This document shows positions 1-8,303 of a DNA stretch of 40,472 nt, piece by piece (positions within the stretch are counted from its first letter, which is position 1; each line of letters starts with the position of its first letter). The stretch comes from Deltaproteobacteria bacterium. GTDB lineage: Bacteria; Desulfobacterota; Syntrophia; Syntrophales; UBA2210. The stretch lies in the NCBI GenBank assembly GCA_026388515.1, contig JAPLJO010000008.1, positions 1-40,472 of the forward strand, written 5' to 3'. Below the pieces are notes generated by a model. The model did no database searches. It saw only the letters and a program-made list of their open reading frames with translations, and was not told the origin of the DNA. The position numbers were made by a program, and so were the translations under genes.

Positions 1-2
1 TC

Positions 3-59
3 TCCTCCGTCGGCTTCATGTTCATTATCATGGATCTCACGGGCGGGAGGCGGAATTAA
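3..59 (+). CDS. possible C-terminal tail of an upstream gene (partial)
   Basis: One open frame runs in from the left edge and stops at TAA 57-59. It encodes about 18 residues, a hydrophobic stretch (VGFMFIIMDL) followed by a short basic tail, which would suit the last membrane helix of an integral membrane protein. It is too short to assign to a family. The sigma-70-type promoter beginning at 111 lies beyond it, so it would not be in the same transcript as the transporter at 342. The only support is the open frame and its composition. Confidence 0.25.
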   Translation, partial: SSVGFMFIIMDLTGGRRN

Positions 60-110
60 AGGACTTTCACCGCTCATATGCGAGGATACAAGGCAGAGAA
101 AAAGTGTTTC

Positions 111-139
111 TTGACAGCCCGCAGCCCTTCCTTTATACT
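111..139 (+). promoter_or_regulatory. sigma-70 promoter of the OFA transporter leader
   Basis: A perfect -35 hexamer TTGACA (111-116) is followed after exactly 17 bases by TATACT (134-139). Transcription would start near 146, leaving an untranslated leader of about 195 bases before the ATG at 342. Confidence 0.75.
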
Positions 140-145
140 CGCCGC

Positions 146-311
146 CGTTTTCACACACGGCACTATTCATCACCACCGGGGAGGTCATCGTTATCATGCT
201 GTTATCCGGGAGAAAACCTGATACCCGGAGGTGCGGCGGGATGGACCCGCGATGGAAGCGGGGTGCAATAGTTTCATATGAAAGTGAAAGAACATCGTCA
301 CTTCATTTTTT
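146..311 (+). promoter_or_regulatory. structured leader with terminator-like hairpin (candidate attenuator or riboswitch)
   Basis: This untranslated stretch upstream of the transporter holds nested inverted repeats. ACTATT (162-167) can pair with AATAGT (267-272), enclosing two hairpins: CCGGG/CCCGG (206-210 with 224-228) and GCGGG/CCCGC (236-240 with 246-250). After it, ATGAAAGTGA (278-287) pairs, with one bulged A, with TCACTTCAT (298-306), and the T-run 306-311 follows: an intrinsic-terminator shape. The upstream TTTCAT (272-277) can instead pair with ATGAAA (278-283), which would break the terminator. This is the logic of an attenuator. I do not recognise a known aptamer class, and the ligand is unknown. 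Confidence 0.5.
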
Positions 312-341
312 CGAGAATAACTGAAGGAGGCAAAAAATTCC

Positions 342-1637
342 ATGAGCAACGAGAATCTTGAAAGAAAACGATGGTTAATCGCAATTGCGGCAGTTGTCAT
401 GCAGCTCTGCCTGGGAACGGTGTACGCCTGGTCGGTCTTTAAGAAGCCGCTCATGGCGACACATGGCTGGGGTGAAACTCAGACCCAGCTCACCTTCATG
501 TTCCTGATGGGAATTATCGGCTGTGCCGCCGCATTCGGCGGGACCCTCGTGGACAAGAAAGGACCGAGATTTGTGGCGACGATCGGCGGTATCCTGTTCG
601 GTATCGGCACGCTCATCGCGGGGTATGCCGACCAGATCGGGAACATCTATCTTCTCTATCTCGGCTTCGGTGTCATTGCAGCCCTGGGGAACGGTTTCGG
701 CTACGTCACACCCATCGCCACCCTGATCAGGTGGTTCCCTGACAAGCGGGGCCTCGTGACGGGTCTCGCCGTCATGGGGTTCGGCGCCGGCGCCTTTTTC
801 ATGGGTCAGATCGCCCCCGGCATGATCGCAGGCTTCAAGGTGGTGGATGCCGCCACCGGGAAAATCATTTCTTCCGGTGTGGCAAACACGTTCTACATCT
901 GGGGAATAATATTCCTGATCCTGATTACCGGTGCGGCTCAGTTCTATAAAAACCCGCCGAAGGGATGGACTCCCGCCGGATTTACTCCCGCCGCCTCCAG
1001 TGTTTCAGCGGCCAACTCATTCATGTTCGGTGAAGCGGTAAAGACACCGCAATGGTGGATGCTCTGGGCAATGCTGGCGCTTAACGTGTCGGCGGGGCTG
1101 GGACTCATCTCGCAGCTTTCCCCCATTTCACAGGAACTCTATAAACCACTCGTCAATCCGTCCTTCACGGGGGATCAGATCGTGAAGGCCCTTGCCGTGG
1201 CGGGCGGAACCGTCGTCGCCATATCGGCAATTTTTAATGGTCTCGGGCGGCTCTTCTGGGCCAAGATTTCCGATAACATCGGCCGGAAGGCGGTATTCGC
1301 CACCATGTTCATCACCCAGAGCGTGCTGTATCTCCTGGTCGCCCTGGGGTTCGTCAACAGCTACTATTTATTCCTTGTCGTCGCCTGTTACCTGCTTGCC
1401 TGCTACGGCGGCGGCTTTGCCACGATGCCCGCCTATGCAGCGGATTCATTCGGGCCCGGCTATATCGGAAAGGTCTACGGCTTCATGCTGACCGCCTGGA
1501 GCGTTGCGGGTATCGTCGGCCCCCTCGTATTCGCGCAGATTCCGAAACAGGCGCTTTTCGTCGCCGCGGGGCTTCTTATTACCGGTTTTGTCATCACCAT
1601 TCTTTACAAGCCGCCGGCACCCAAGTCGGCCCGGTAA
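342..1637 (+). CDS. MFS transporter, oxalate/formate antiporter (OFA) family
   Basis: The 431-residue protein has about 12 hydrophobic segments and so belongs in the inner membrane. The start, with basic residues then WLIAIAAVVMQLCLGTVYAWSVF, is typical of the OFA family of the major facilitator superfamily (OxlT and relatives), which exchange oxalate, formate or other small carboxylates. A basic loop DKRGLVTG near residue 133 and a second-half repeat AKISDNIGRK near 308 match MFS inter-helix signatures. The ATG at 342 has an AAGGAGG element 11 bases upstream. It converges with fdhA and shares a bidirectional terminator with it, so formate or a related acid is a reasonable substrate, but OFA members vary and the sequence alone does not fix it. 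Confidence 0.85.
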   Translation: MSNENLERKRWLIAIAAVVMQLCLGTVYAWSVFKKPLMATHGWGETQTQLTFMFLMGIIGCAAAFGGTLVDKKGPRFVATIGGILFGIGTLIAGYADQIGNIYLLYLGFGVIAALGNGFGYVTPIATLIRWFPDKRGLVTGLAVMGFGAGAFFMGQIAPGMIAGFKVVDAATGKIISSGVANTFYIWGIIFLILITGAAQFYKNPPKGWTPAGFTPAASSVSAANSFMFGEAVKTPQWWMLWAMLALNVSAGLGLISQLSPISQELYKPLVNPSFTGDQIVKALAVAGGTVVAISAIFNGLGRLFWAKISDNIGRKAVFATMFITQSVLYLLVALGFVNSYYLFLVVACYLLACYGGGFATMPAYAADSFGPGYIGKVYGFMLTAWSVAGIVGPLVFAQIPKQALFVAAGLLITGFVITILYKPPAPKSAR

Positions 1638-1658
1638 TGCAGAGCATACTGGAACCAT

Positions 1659-1692
1659 AAAAAAAGGCGGACGTCATGTCCGCCTTTTTTTT
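1659..1692. terminator. bidirectional intrinsic terminator
   Basis: GGCGGAC (1666-1672), loop GTCAT, GTCCGCC (1678-1684), with an A-run before and a T-run of eight after. It serves both the transporter (+) and fdhA (-), whose stop codons flank it. Confidence 0.9.
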
Positions 1693-1729
1693 CATAGTTC
1701 GCAGGCCGCCGCTCCAGGCCCGATTCTTT

Positions 1730-4426
1730 TCAGGCCGCTTCGATTCTCACCGCACAGACCTTGTATTCAGGAATCTTGGCTACCGGGTCCAGGACGGGAT
1801 TCGTGAGCAGGTTCGTCGCCACTTCATGAAAATGGAAGTTCATGAAGATTGTTCCTTCCGGTGAACGGGGGGTGATGGTTGCTTTTGCTTCCACGGCACC
1901 TCTTCTGGTGGTGACTCGCACCATCTGACCTTCATGGATAGCGTACTTTTCAGCGTCAGCCGGGTTTATTTCCACCAGACTCTCAGGACATCGTTCCGTC
2001 GTTCCCTTTGCACGGCGTGTCATCGTTCCGGTGTGGTAATGATAGAGAACGCGTCCTGTCGTCAGACAGAGGGGGTACTCCTTATCGGGAAGCTCATCGG
2101 GTGGTATGTATTCGATGGCGTGGAAAAGTCCGAGCCCCCTGGTGAAGCGGTCCTTATGGAGATACCTGGTGCCCGGATGGTCGGTAGTGGGACAGGGCCA
2201 CTGAATTCCTGCTGTTTCGATACGCCCGTAAGTGATACCTGCATAGCTTGGTGTTACCTGGCGCATCTCTTCCCAAATTGCTTCCGCCATAGCATAGTTC
2301 ATGGGGTATTTCATTTTATCGGCCACAGCGGCGATGATTTCCCAGTCCGTTTTGGCGTCGCCGGGAGCATTGACAGCCTTCCGTATGCGCTGAACCCTTC
2401 GTTCCGTGTTGGTGAAGGTGCCATCCTTTTCGGCAAAGCAGGCAACGGGAAGCACCACATCAGCATACCGGCCTGTTTCCGTCAGGAATATGTCCTGCAC
2501 TACGAGGAAATCCAATTTCTTCAGCGCTTCTTCCACGTGGTGGAGGTCGGGGTCGCTGAGCATCATATTTTCGCCCATGACCCAGAGTGCCCTGATATCC
2601 CCCTTTGCTGCACCGTTGGTGATTTCCACAATGGTGAGCCCCGGCTTCGGTGAAAGCTTCACTTCCCAGGCCTTTTCGAACTTTGTCCGTGCATCCTCAT
2701 TGGCAACCTGCTGATACGCCGTAAATACGTTGGGCAGGCACCCCATATCGCAGGCGCCCTGGACATTATTCTGACCTCTCAGGGGATTGATTCCGCCTGA
2801 TTCGATGCCGACCTTGCCGCAGAGCATGGCCAGGTTGGCGAGGGACTTCACGTTGTCCGTGCCGGTTTTGTGCTGGGTGATACCCATGGCGTACATGATG
2901 CTGGACTTGTGTGCCGTTGCGTACATGCGTGCGGCCGCCCGTATCTGATCCGCGGGAACACCGGAAATTGTCTCTACGTATTCCGGTGTGTACTTCTCGA
3001 CCACCTTTTTGAGTGCTTCGAACCCTTCGGTTCTCGCGGCGACGTATTCCTTCGCCTCGAACCCTTCGCTGAGGATCACGTTCATGAGACCGTTTATCAC
3101 GGCAACATCGGTTCCCGGTTTCTGCCGGAGCCACAGCGCGGCGTATTTTGTAAGCGCGATTTCACGCGGGTCGATGACGATAAGCTTCGCATTGCGCTGC
3201 CGTACCGCCCTTTTCACCACAGCCCCGATGACGGGATGGTTTTCCGTCGTATTGGTTCCTATGGCCAGGATGACATCGGCATGCTCGAGTTCCTCAATCG
3301 AATTGGTCATTGCACCACTTCCGAATGCGGCGGCCAGACCGACCACCGTAGAGGAGTGTCAGAGCCGGGCACAGTGATCGACATTATTGGTTCCAATCAC
3401 CGCCCTCATGAATTTCTGGAAAAGGTAATTCTCTTCGTTTGTACAGCGCGCAGAGGCAAGCCCCGCGATACTGTCGGAACCGTGTTTTTTCTTGATGGAG
3501 GCCAGTTTCTTTGCAATGAGACTGATCGCGTCGTCCCAGGTCGCTTCCTGAAGGTCGCCATTCTTGTCCCGGACAAGCGGCGTTTTCAGGCGGTCGGGAT
3601 GGTCGATAAAATCATTGGCAAAACGGCCCTTGATACAGAGGCTTCCTCCGTTCGGGGTCCCGTAATCACGGTTTGTGGTAACTTTGACGACCTTCCCATC
3701 ATGTATGTTCAGGTCAAGCTGGCATCCCACACCGCAGTAGGTGCAGGTTGTTCTGACTTTCTCAATTTCCCAGGGTCTTCCGGCGAACCGCCCCTGTGTA
3801 TTGATGATGGCGCCCGTGGGACATGCCTCGACACACTCCCCGCAGAATACACAGGAGGAATCACTGTAATCACTGTCAAAGGCCGGACCTACTTTCATGC
3901 GGGAGCCGCGCTCTTGAAAATCGAGGACTTCATTGACCTGGACCTCGTTGCATGCCCGGATACAGCGGCCGCAGAGCACACACTTGTTCAGGTCTCTCAT
4001 AATCATCGTGTTGGTGGTTTCGACGGGATATCCCGGCGACTGTATCTCAAAGCGGGGCTTCTCAATTTTCATCTGGTAGATGAGGTCCTGGAGCTCGCAC
4101 ATTCCGTTAGATTCGCACATAAGGCAGTTATGGTCACCGGATGCCCAGATAAGTTCGACGATCATTCTGCGGGCCTCGAGGACCTTTTCCGTGTCAGTCC
4201 TCACGATCATACCGGGACTTACCGGCATGGCACATGACGCCACCAGGTTTCTGGCGCCTTCCACCTCGACCACACATACGCGGCAGGCACCGACGAGGGT
4301 GGTCAGGGGGTGATAACACAGGGTGGGGATATAAATGCCGTTTTCCTTCGCCACATCGAGAATGGTCTGGCCCGGCAGGGCCTGTAATTCACGACCGTCA
4401 ATGGTAACCGGTATTTTCTTTTCCAT
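1730..4426 (-). CDS. fdhA: selenocysteine-containing formate dehydrogenase, catalytic alpha subunit
   Basis: This 898-residue molybdenum/tungsten bis-PGD enzyme oxidises formate to CO2 (or the reverse). In order: a [2Fe-2S] ferredoxin-like domain (Cys37, 48, 51, 65), a His-Cys [4Fe-4S] site (His99, Cys101, 104, 110), a two-cluster ferredoxin domain (Cys149/152/155/159 and 192/195/198/202), the [4Fe-4S] site of the molybdopterin domain (Cys228, 231, 235, 264), then the catalytic domain. The frame is interrupted by TGA at 3359-3361 in the context DHCARL-U-HSST, where Sec is the metal ligand in this family (Sec356), and a SECIS hairpin follows. A stop-based gene caller would split it into two genes. 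The ATG at 4426 has an AGGAGG about 10 bases upstream and is preferred to the in-frame start at 4474. The extended N-terminus is typical of subunits that join NAD(P)-linked or electron-bifurcating complexes, but no partner subunits lie beside it. Confidence 0.95.
3329..3361 (-). promoter_or_regulatory. selenocysteine codon with bacterial SECIS element
   Basis: The TGA (3361-3359) is followed after 11 bases by a seven-pair stem GGTGGTC / GGCCGCC (two G-U wobbles) with the loop GGTCT (3340-3336). The GGT CTG codons sit at +7/+8 after the TGA, the same place as in the E. coli fdhF SECIS, whose apical loop also carries GGUCU and is bound by SelB. Confidence 0.9.
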
Positions 4427-4532
4427 ATCCAATAATCCTCCTGAAATCGGTAGATCAAACGACCGCACTTCCATATACCATCTGCGCTTAGAAATAAAGA
4501 ATTTTCCATTGCGTGACGGAAGTGGATGATAC

Positions 4533-4550
4533 CCGCAATTTCAATTCCCG
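4533..4550 (-). promoter_or_regulatory. weak sigma-54-like promoter upstream of fdhA
   Basis: On the minus strand GG (4548-4547) and GC (4536-4535) lie exactly 10 bases apart, and TT precedes the GC, as in a -24/-12 promoter. The -24 half (CGGGAA rather than TGGCAC) is poor. It lies about 100 bases upstream of the fdhA ATG. Confidence 0.25.
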
Positions 4551-4645
4551 GACCGGCCTTGAATCAATCTCCATCCCCCGAATAAACCTTGTTTTCCCGA
4601 TTGGTTACATCTATCGCGGCAGATTGGACGCCATATCCTGGCGGG

Positions 4646-5623
4646 TCATATTATCAGGCGGGATACTTCATCCTTCACTGCCGCCGTCACCGTGACAGGG
4701 AATGACGAATCATCCCGGCGGCAGAGCGCGACCACCTCCTCATCAGCCGGCGCGTCGCTGTAGAGTGCACAGATCGCCGCGGCGCGCACCACGGCATCAT
4801 CGCCGCATCCGCCGGGGACGAGTACCGTGGGACCGGGGAAGTCCCTCATCCAGATGATACTGTCCCGGCCTTCGGCAAGGTGCTCCAGGATCTTGTTTTC
4901 ACCCTCTTTTCTCCCCACGATAATCTTGATATCATCAGAGAGCCGCAGGTGTCTGCCTGTTTTCAGAAGTTCTATATCCCTGGTCTCCATCCCGCCCCTC
5001 TGAGCAAAGAGATCCCTCATTCGTCTGGCGAAGACGGGATCAGTGAGCAGGCAGCCGCCCGCGGGACTCGAGTAACTCGTGATCCCATAGTGAGCTGCCA
5101 TCGCGAGCTGACGCTTCCGCGATCGCCCCCGTATATCGAGCAGGCGCTCGCGATCAACCCTGCCTTCTTTTTCAGGAATGGTTGCGGGAAGCAGGCGGGC
5201 GGAGAGAGGCCGCAGGACGTATCCGTCGTACCCCGAACGTGAGGCGACGATGTGAAGGGATTGTTTCCCCTGTGACATGGGGCGTTGTCCCAGCACCTCC
5301 CCCGTGGAGACAAAATCGCCGCCGCGTTCTTTCATGATATCGCCGGCCTTTTTCACCATGAGGATATGACAGTCGATGCAGGGATTCAAATTTTTACCAT
5401 ACCCGTATCGCGGCGCCCGCAGCATGGCGAGATGGTCATCGGTGATGGTAAGGACGACAAGCGGTATGCCGATCTCTTCGGCAACCTTACGCGCCCTCCC
5501 GGCACCGAAGAAAGGTGTTTCGAAGGCAATCCCGATTATATTGACACCCTGCTCCTGCAGTACCTTGACGGCACAGATGCTGTCGAGACCTCCCGATACC
5601 AGCGCGATTCCAGTGACACTCAA
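4646..5623 (-). CDS. PP-loop ATP-pyrophosphatase, MnmA/ThiI-like thiolation enzyme
   Basis: The 325-residue protein has the PP-loop SGGLDS at residues 10-15, which binds ATP and adenylates a substrate. A CIDC pair (Cys82, Cys85) and a third cysteine in PAGGC (Cys191) follow; a CxxC plus one distant Cys is the pattern used by PP-loop enzymes that hold a [4Fe-4S] cluster or a persulfide for sulfur insertion (LarE, TtuA and NcsA types). The middle GEVLGQRPMSQ segment is typical of a tRNA-thiouridylase-like group widespread in anaerobes. The C-terminal third is a separate small domain that I do not recognise. Its ATG overlaps the stop of the LysM gene (ATGA, 5620-5623), so the two are translationally coupled. 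The substrate, tRNA or a small molecule, cannot be told from the sequence. Confidence 0.7.
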   Translation of the reverse strand: MSVTGIALVSGGLDSICAVKVLQEQGVNIIGIAFETPFFGAGRARKVAEEIGIPLVVLTITDDHLAMLRAPRYGYGKNLNPCIDCHILMVKKAGDIMKERGGDFVSTGEVLGQRPMSQGKQSLHIVASRSGYDGYVLRPLSARLLPATIPEKEGRVDRERLLDIRGRSRKRQLAMAAHYGITSYSSPAGGCLLTDPVFARRMRDLFAQRGGMETRDIELLKTGRHLRLSDDIKIIVGRKEGENKILEHLAEGRDSIIWMRDFPGPTVLVPGGCGDDAVVRAAAICALYSDAPADEEVVALCRRDDSSFPVTVTAAVKDEVSRLII

Positions 5624-7308
5624 TAGGTGACTATCTCAACCTCCCCGTTCTTTCTAAGGAATCCGCGGAGTGCGGGGTCAATCTCATTCTCCACAAAGCA
5701 CCATGCGGCCTCCCCGTGACGGATCCGTATCCCCCTGAAAGTGACTGCTCCTCCCTTCCCATCCTTCCGGAGACTGAAGGGAAAGGAGAACGTGTCGGAA
5801 ACGGAGGATATCCCGGCGGCGCCGAGGACTTTCTCAATCACCTCGCGTCGTGAACAATCACCGGGAAGGGACACGACAGTGATGTTCCTCTCACTTAGTA
5901 TATCCATGAATTGCCCGGGCAGTGAGTCGAATACGACAAGGCACCGTCTGCCACCCGCATCAATCTCGATATCGGCGATTATGGAAAGGTTAAAACCTTC
6001 CTTCTCGATACTGAAAAGCTGAACCTTCACGTCTCTTTGCACCTGATATCCCAGTTTCGCAAGAAGAGACGCCGCCAGTTCCTTTTCGGAATCCCCTTTC
6101 AGTGAAAAACCCTCGGCGGTGCCGAAATTTTCACCTCCGGGAGCAAGACCCGCACCTTCTTCAATTTCCACTACCTCAAATCCCTCGCGTTTCCCAAAAT
6201 CGGCGATGTTCCAGGGAAGCAGTTCAGTTCGGCTCTTCACAAAACGAATCCCGAAGAGAATTCCCCTCGCATCGTCGCCGCCCGAGCCCCTTTTCACTAC
6301 CAGCCAGTCAACCGGTATAGCGACAAGACCGTCGGCGAGGAACCTCGCGCCGTATACCTTCTCCACCGTATACAGTTCCGAGGCGACGACGAGCTTTTCG
6401 ATCACCGGGGTGATGTCGCCGCCACCGGTAAGTTGAAGTACCGAGTAGCTGGGCCACGATGATTCTATGATTTGCCTGAGATTTCCGGGCATTTGTCCCT
6501 GGATATCAAGAAGCACCTTATTCCCGCTTTTGTATTCGATAAGAGGAATGAGCGCGGTATCCAGTGTGACCTGTCCCGATGGACGCACCGGAATGTATAT
6601 CATGCCTTCCGTTATTACTGTGCCGCCGACATGACCCGCGACCTTTGAAAAAAGCGGGAGTAGTTTTTCCCGCTGAACGGATACCGCCGCCTCCTTTTTC
6701 ACTGACTCTTCGGGCGCTCCGGCGGTGCGCTCTTCCCGGGTTTCATCGCCGGCGACCGGAAGCACCAGCGCCTGGCCCGGATAGATCCTTCCCATATCGC
6801 TCATACCGGGGTTCAACTGCCGCATGAGATCAATGATTTTCAGACTCTCTCTGTGGCTGATACCCAACTCACGGCGCAGGATGGCGATGACCGTATCTCC
6901 CGGTCTGACAGTGTATTCCCTTGTTTTCTTTCCATCGAAAACAGGCGGCTTTACGGTACCCTGCGCATCCTTTTTTTCCGGAGTGATGAGAGCGCCGTGC
7001 GGGAGCACTATCCTCTGTCCCGGATATATGACGTGGACGTTTTTAATCCCCGGATTGAGGCGCCTGACCTCTTCAAGTTTTCGAAAGCTCTCCTGCACGG
7101 TGCCGCCCGTACGTTTCCTGATTATGGAAAGCAATCTGTCGCCGCGCTGCACTGTATAGGGAGGAGGTGCAGTGCTTTCACCCATGGTCTTTTCAAAGGC
7201 CATCTGCACGGTCTCCTCGTCGGCGGGTGCCGTGTCTGCCGAAAGGACAAGTCCCGCCACGAGACCGGCGAACATCATAAGAATCAGGCATCTTCTGCAA
7301 TATGTCAT
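5620..7308 (-). CDS. secreted LysM-domain protein
   Basis: The roughly 562-residue protein starts with a signal peptide (basic MTYCRR, a hydrophobic core, then a cleavage-like region around TAPADEE). Two LysM domains follow (about residues 51-103 and 132-184), each with the YTV-x2-GD start and the YPGQ-x-(I/L)-VLP end, so it should bind peptidoglycan or related glycans in the periplasm. The remaining 370 residues are not recognised; they are mostly alpha/beta-looking with no catalytic motif that I can see. Two ATGs are close together; the one at 7308 is chosen because a GGGAG lies at proper distance. It is preceded by a good promoter and coupled to the PP-loop gene downstream. Confidence 0.75.
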   Translation of the reverse strand: MTYCRRCLILMMFAGLVAGLVLSADTAPADEETVQMAFEKTMGESTAPPPYTVQRGDRLLSIIRKRTGGTVQESFRKLEEVRRLNPGIKNVHVIYPGQRIVLPHGALITPEKKDAQGTVKPPVFDGKKTREYTVRPGDTVIAILRRELGISHRESLKIIDLMRQLNPGMSDMGRIYPGQALVLPVAGDETREERTAGAPEESVKKEAAVSVQREKLLPLFSKVAGHVGGTVITEGMIYIPVRPSGQVTLDTALIPLIEYKSGNKVLLDIQGQMPGNLRQIIESSWPSYSVLQLTGGGDITPVIEKLVVASELYTVEKVYGARFLADGLVAIPVDWLVVKRGSGGDDARGILFGIRFVKSRTELLPWNIADFGKREGFEVVEIEEGAGLAPGGENFGTAEGFSLKGDSEKELAASLLAKLGYQVQRDVKVQLFSIEKEGFNLSIIADIEIDAGGRRCLVVFDSLPGQFMDILSERNITVVSLPGDCSRREVIEKVLGAAGISSVSDTFSFPFSLRKDGKGGAVTFRGIRIRHGEAAWCFVENEIDPALRGFLRKNGEVEIVTY

Positions 7309-7353
7309 GTGCATTCTCCCGCACGTTCTGTGCACTTAATTAAGCCGGCGCCC

Positions 7354-7382
7354 ATCATAGGGAACACCCGCACGAATGTCAA
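7354..7382 (-). promoter_or_regulatory. sigma-70 promoter of the LysM operon
   Basis: Minus strand TTGACA (7382-7377), 17 bases, TATGAT (7359-7354). It lies about 46 bases upstream of the LysM start and is back to back with the promoter for the 7506 operon. Confidence 0.7.
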
Positions 7383-7408
7383 TCAAACCTTGTCCGCCCT
7401 TTTCCGTG

Positions 7409-7437
7409 TTGCATCCGCGACCGAAGTTATATATATA
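7409..7437 (+). promoter_or_regulatory. candidate sigma-70 promoter of the 7506-9074 operon
   Basis: TTGCAT (7409-7414), 17 bases, TATATA (7432-7437). The -35 is only partly matched. Transcription would start near 7444, just before the inverted repeat at 7453-7472. Confidence 0.45.
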
Positions 7438-7452
7438 CGGTTGCATGCCATA

Positions 7453-7472
7453 GTGTGATTCTCTTGTCACAC
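7453..7472. repeat. short inverted repeat in the leader of the 7506 operon
   Basis: GTGTGA (7453-7458) and TCACAC (7467-7472) are perfect inverted copies, 8 bases apart, just downstream of the predicted start of transcription. It could be a repressor site or an RNA hairpin. Confidence 0.4.
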
Positions 7473-7505
7473 GTGCATTTCCTCCGGAAAGGACAGAGAA
7501 ATACC

Positions 7506-7727
7506 ATGGATTCGAATGCGGGCCCGGATTTCATCAGGGAATACCAGAAAAGGTTCGAGAAAAAAATCCATGAGAACGAGATCGAGGTCGTCCAGCACTG
7601 GAAAGACAAAGTTGATACACTCCTGAAGATGAAACCCGAAGGAATCGCCTCGCTCCAGCTCGAACTGAAAAGAATCTCATCCATGATGGCGACACGCATA
7701 GAAACACTGAAAAAAGGTTTGCGATGA
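7506..7727 (+). CDS. small helical hypothetical protein
   Basis: The 73-residue protein is charged and predicted helical (many Glu/Lys, heptad-like leucines at the C-terminal end), probably a short coiled coil in the cytoplasm. No family was recognised. The ATG at 7506 is preferred to an upstream in-frame start because it follows a GGAAAGGA element. Its stop overlaps the start of the HD-domain gene (ATGA at 7724-7727), so it is translated with it. That coupling is the best evidence that it is real. Confidence 0.65.
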   Translation: MDSNAGPDFIREYQKRFEKKIHENEIEVVQHWKDKVDTLLKMKPEGIASLQLELKRISSMMATRIETLKKGLR

Positions 7728-8299
7728 AGGAAATAGCGAATTTCCTGTTTGAAGTGGGGATGCTGCAGAAAACACCGAGAACGGGATTTCAGTTTCTCGG
7801 CTCAGGCGGTGAATCCGTCGCGGAACATATCCTGAGAACCCTTTTCATCGGCTATACCCTGTGCAAGCTGGAACCCCGCGTGGACGAACTGAAAGTCCTC
7901 AAGCTCTGCCTGTTTCACGACCTTACGGAAGCACGAACGGGTGATATGAACTACGTGAACAAGAAATATGTCAGCGTCGATGAAGATAAGGCCGCCCGCG
8001 AGCTCGCCGAGGCTCTCTTTTTTGGCGACGATATACGGGCCATGATCGTCGAATTCAATGAAAAAAAATCTCAGGAATCGCTCTTCGCCCATGACGCCGA
8101 CCAGCTCGCCCTCATCATCAAACTCAAGGAGTACGGCGACCTCGGCAACAAGTACAGCGGGGAATGGATTGAGTTTGCAATCAAACGACTCACTACGTCA
8201 CCGGCACGGAAACTGGCGGATGCAATCGTGAGCACCGACTCTTCGGAATGGTGGTTTAAGGATAAAAGCGACTGGTGGATCAATGCACAGGGCAAATAA
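7724..8299 (+). CDS. HD-domain hydrolase, YfbR/HDDC2-like 5'-deoxynucleotidase
   Basis: The 191-residue protein has the metal-binding pattern of HD hydrolases: His in SVAEHILR (about residue 37), the HD pair in CLFHDLTEARTGD (about 66), and Asp in AHDADQLAL (about 124). The spacing and the EARTGD motif match the YfbR/HDDC2 group, which removes phosphate from deoxynucleoside 5'-monophosphates in the cytoplasm. The length is typical. It overlaps the preceding small gene by four bases and is followed five bases later by the TPR lipoprotein gene, so the three form an operon. The substrate is inferred from the family. Confidence 0.8.
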   Translation: MKEIANFLFEVGMLQKTPRTGFQFLGSGGESVAEHILRTLFIGYTLCKLEPRVDELKVLKLCLFHDLTEARTGDMNYVNKKYVSVDEDKAARELAEALFFGDDIRAMIVEFNEKKSQESLFAHDADQLALIIKLKEYGDLGNKYSGEWIEFAIKRLTTSPARKLADAIVSTDSSEWWFKDKSDWWINAQGK

Positions 8300-8303
8300 G
8301 AAT

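Noticed and set aside
146-311. Assignment of the transporter leader to a known riboswitch (TPP, c-di-GMP, fluoride, THF, Moco)
   Set aside because: The conserved core bases of these classes are not present; a CCTGATA segment resembles part of the TPP core but the rest is missing.
2870-4237. A 455-codon open frame on the plus strand opposite fdhA
   Set aside because: It is the reverse of a strongly supported FDH gene with all cluster ligands; its product shows no domain and has a shadow-like composition.
7453-7472. CRP-type operator (TGTGA...TCACA) before the 7506 operon
   Set aside because: The half-sites are 8 bases apart rather than the 6 required by CRP, and the site is downstream of the predicted start. 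Kept only as an inverted repeat.
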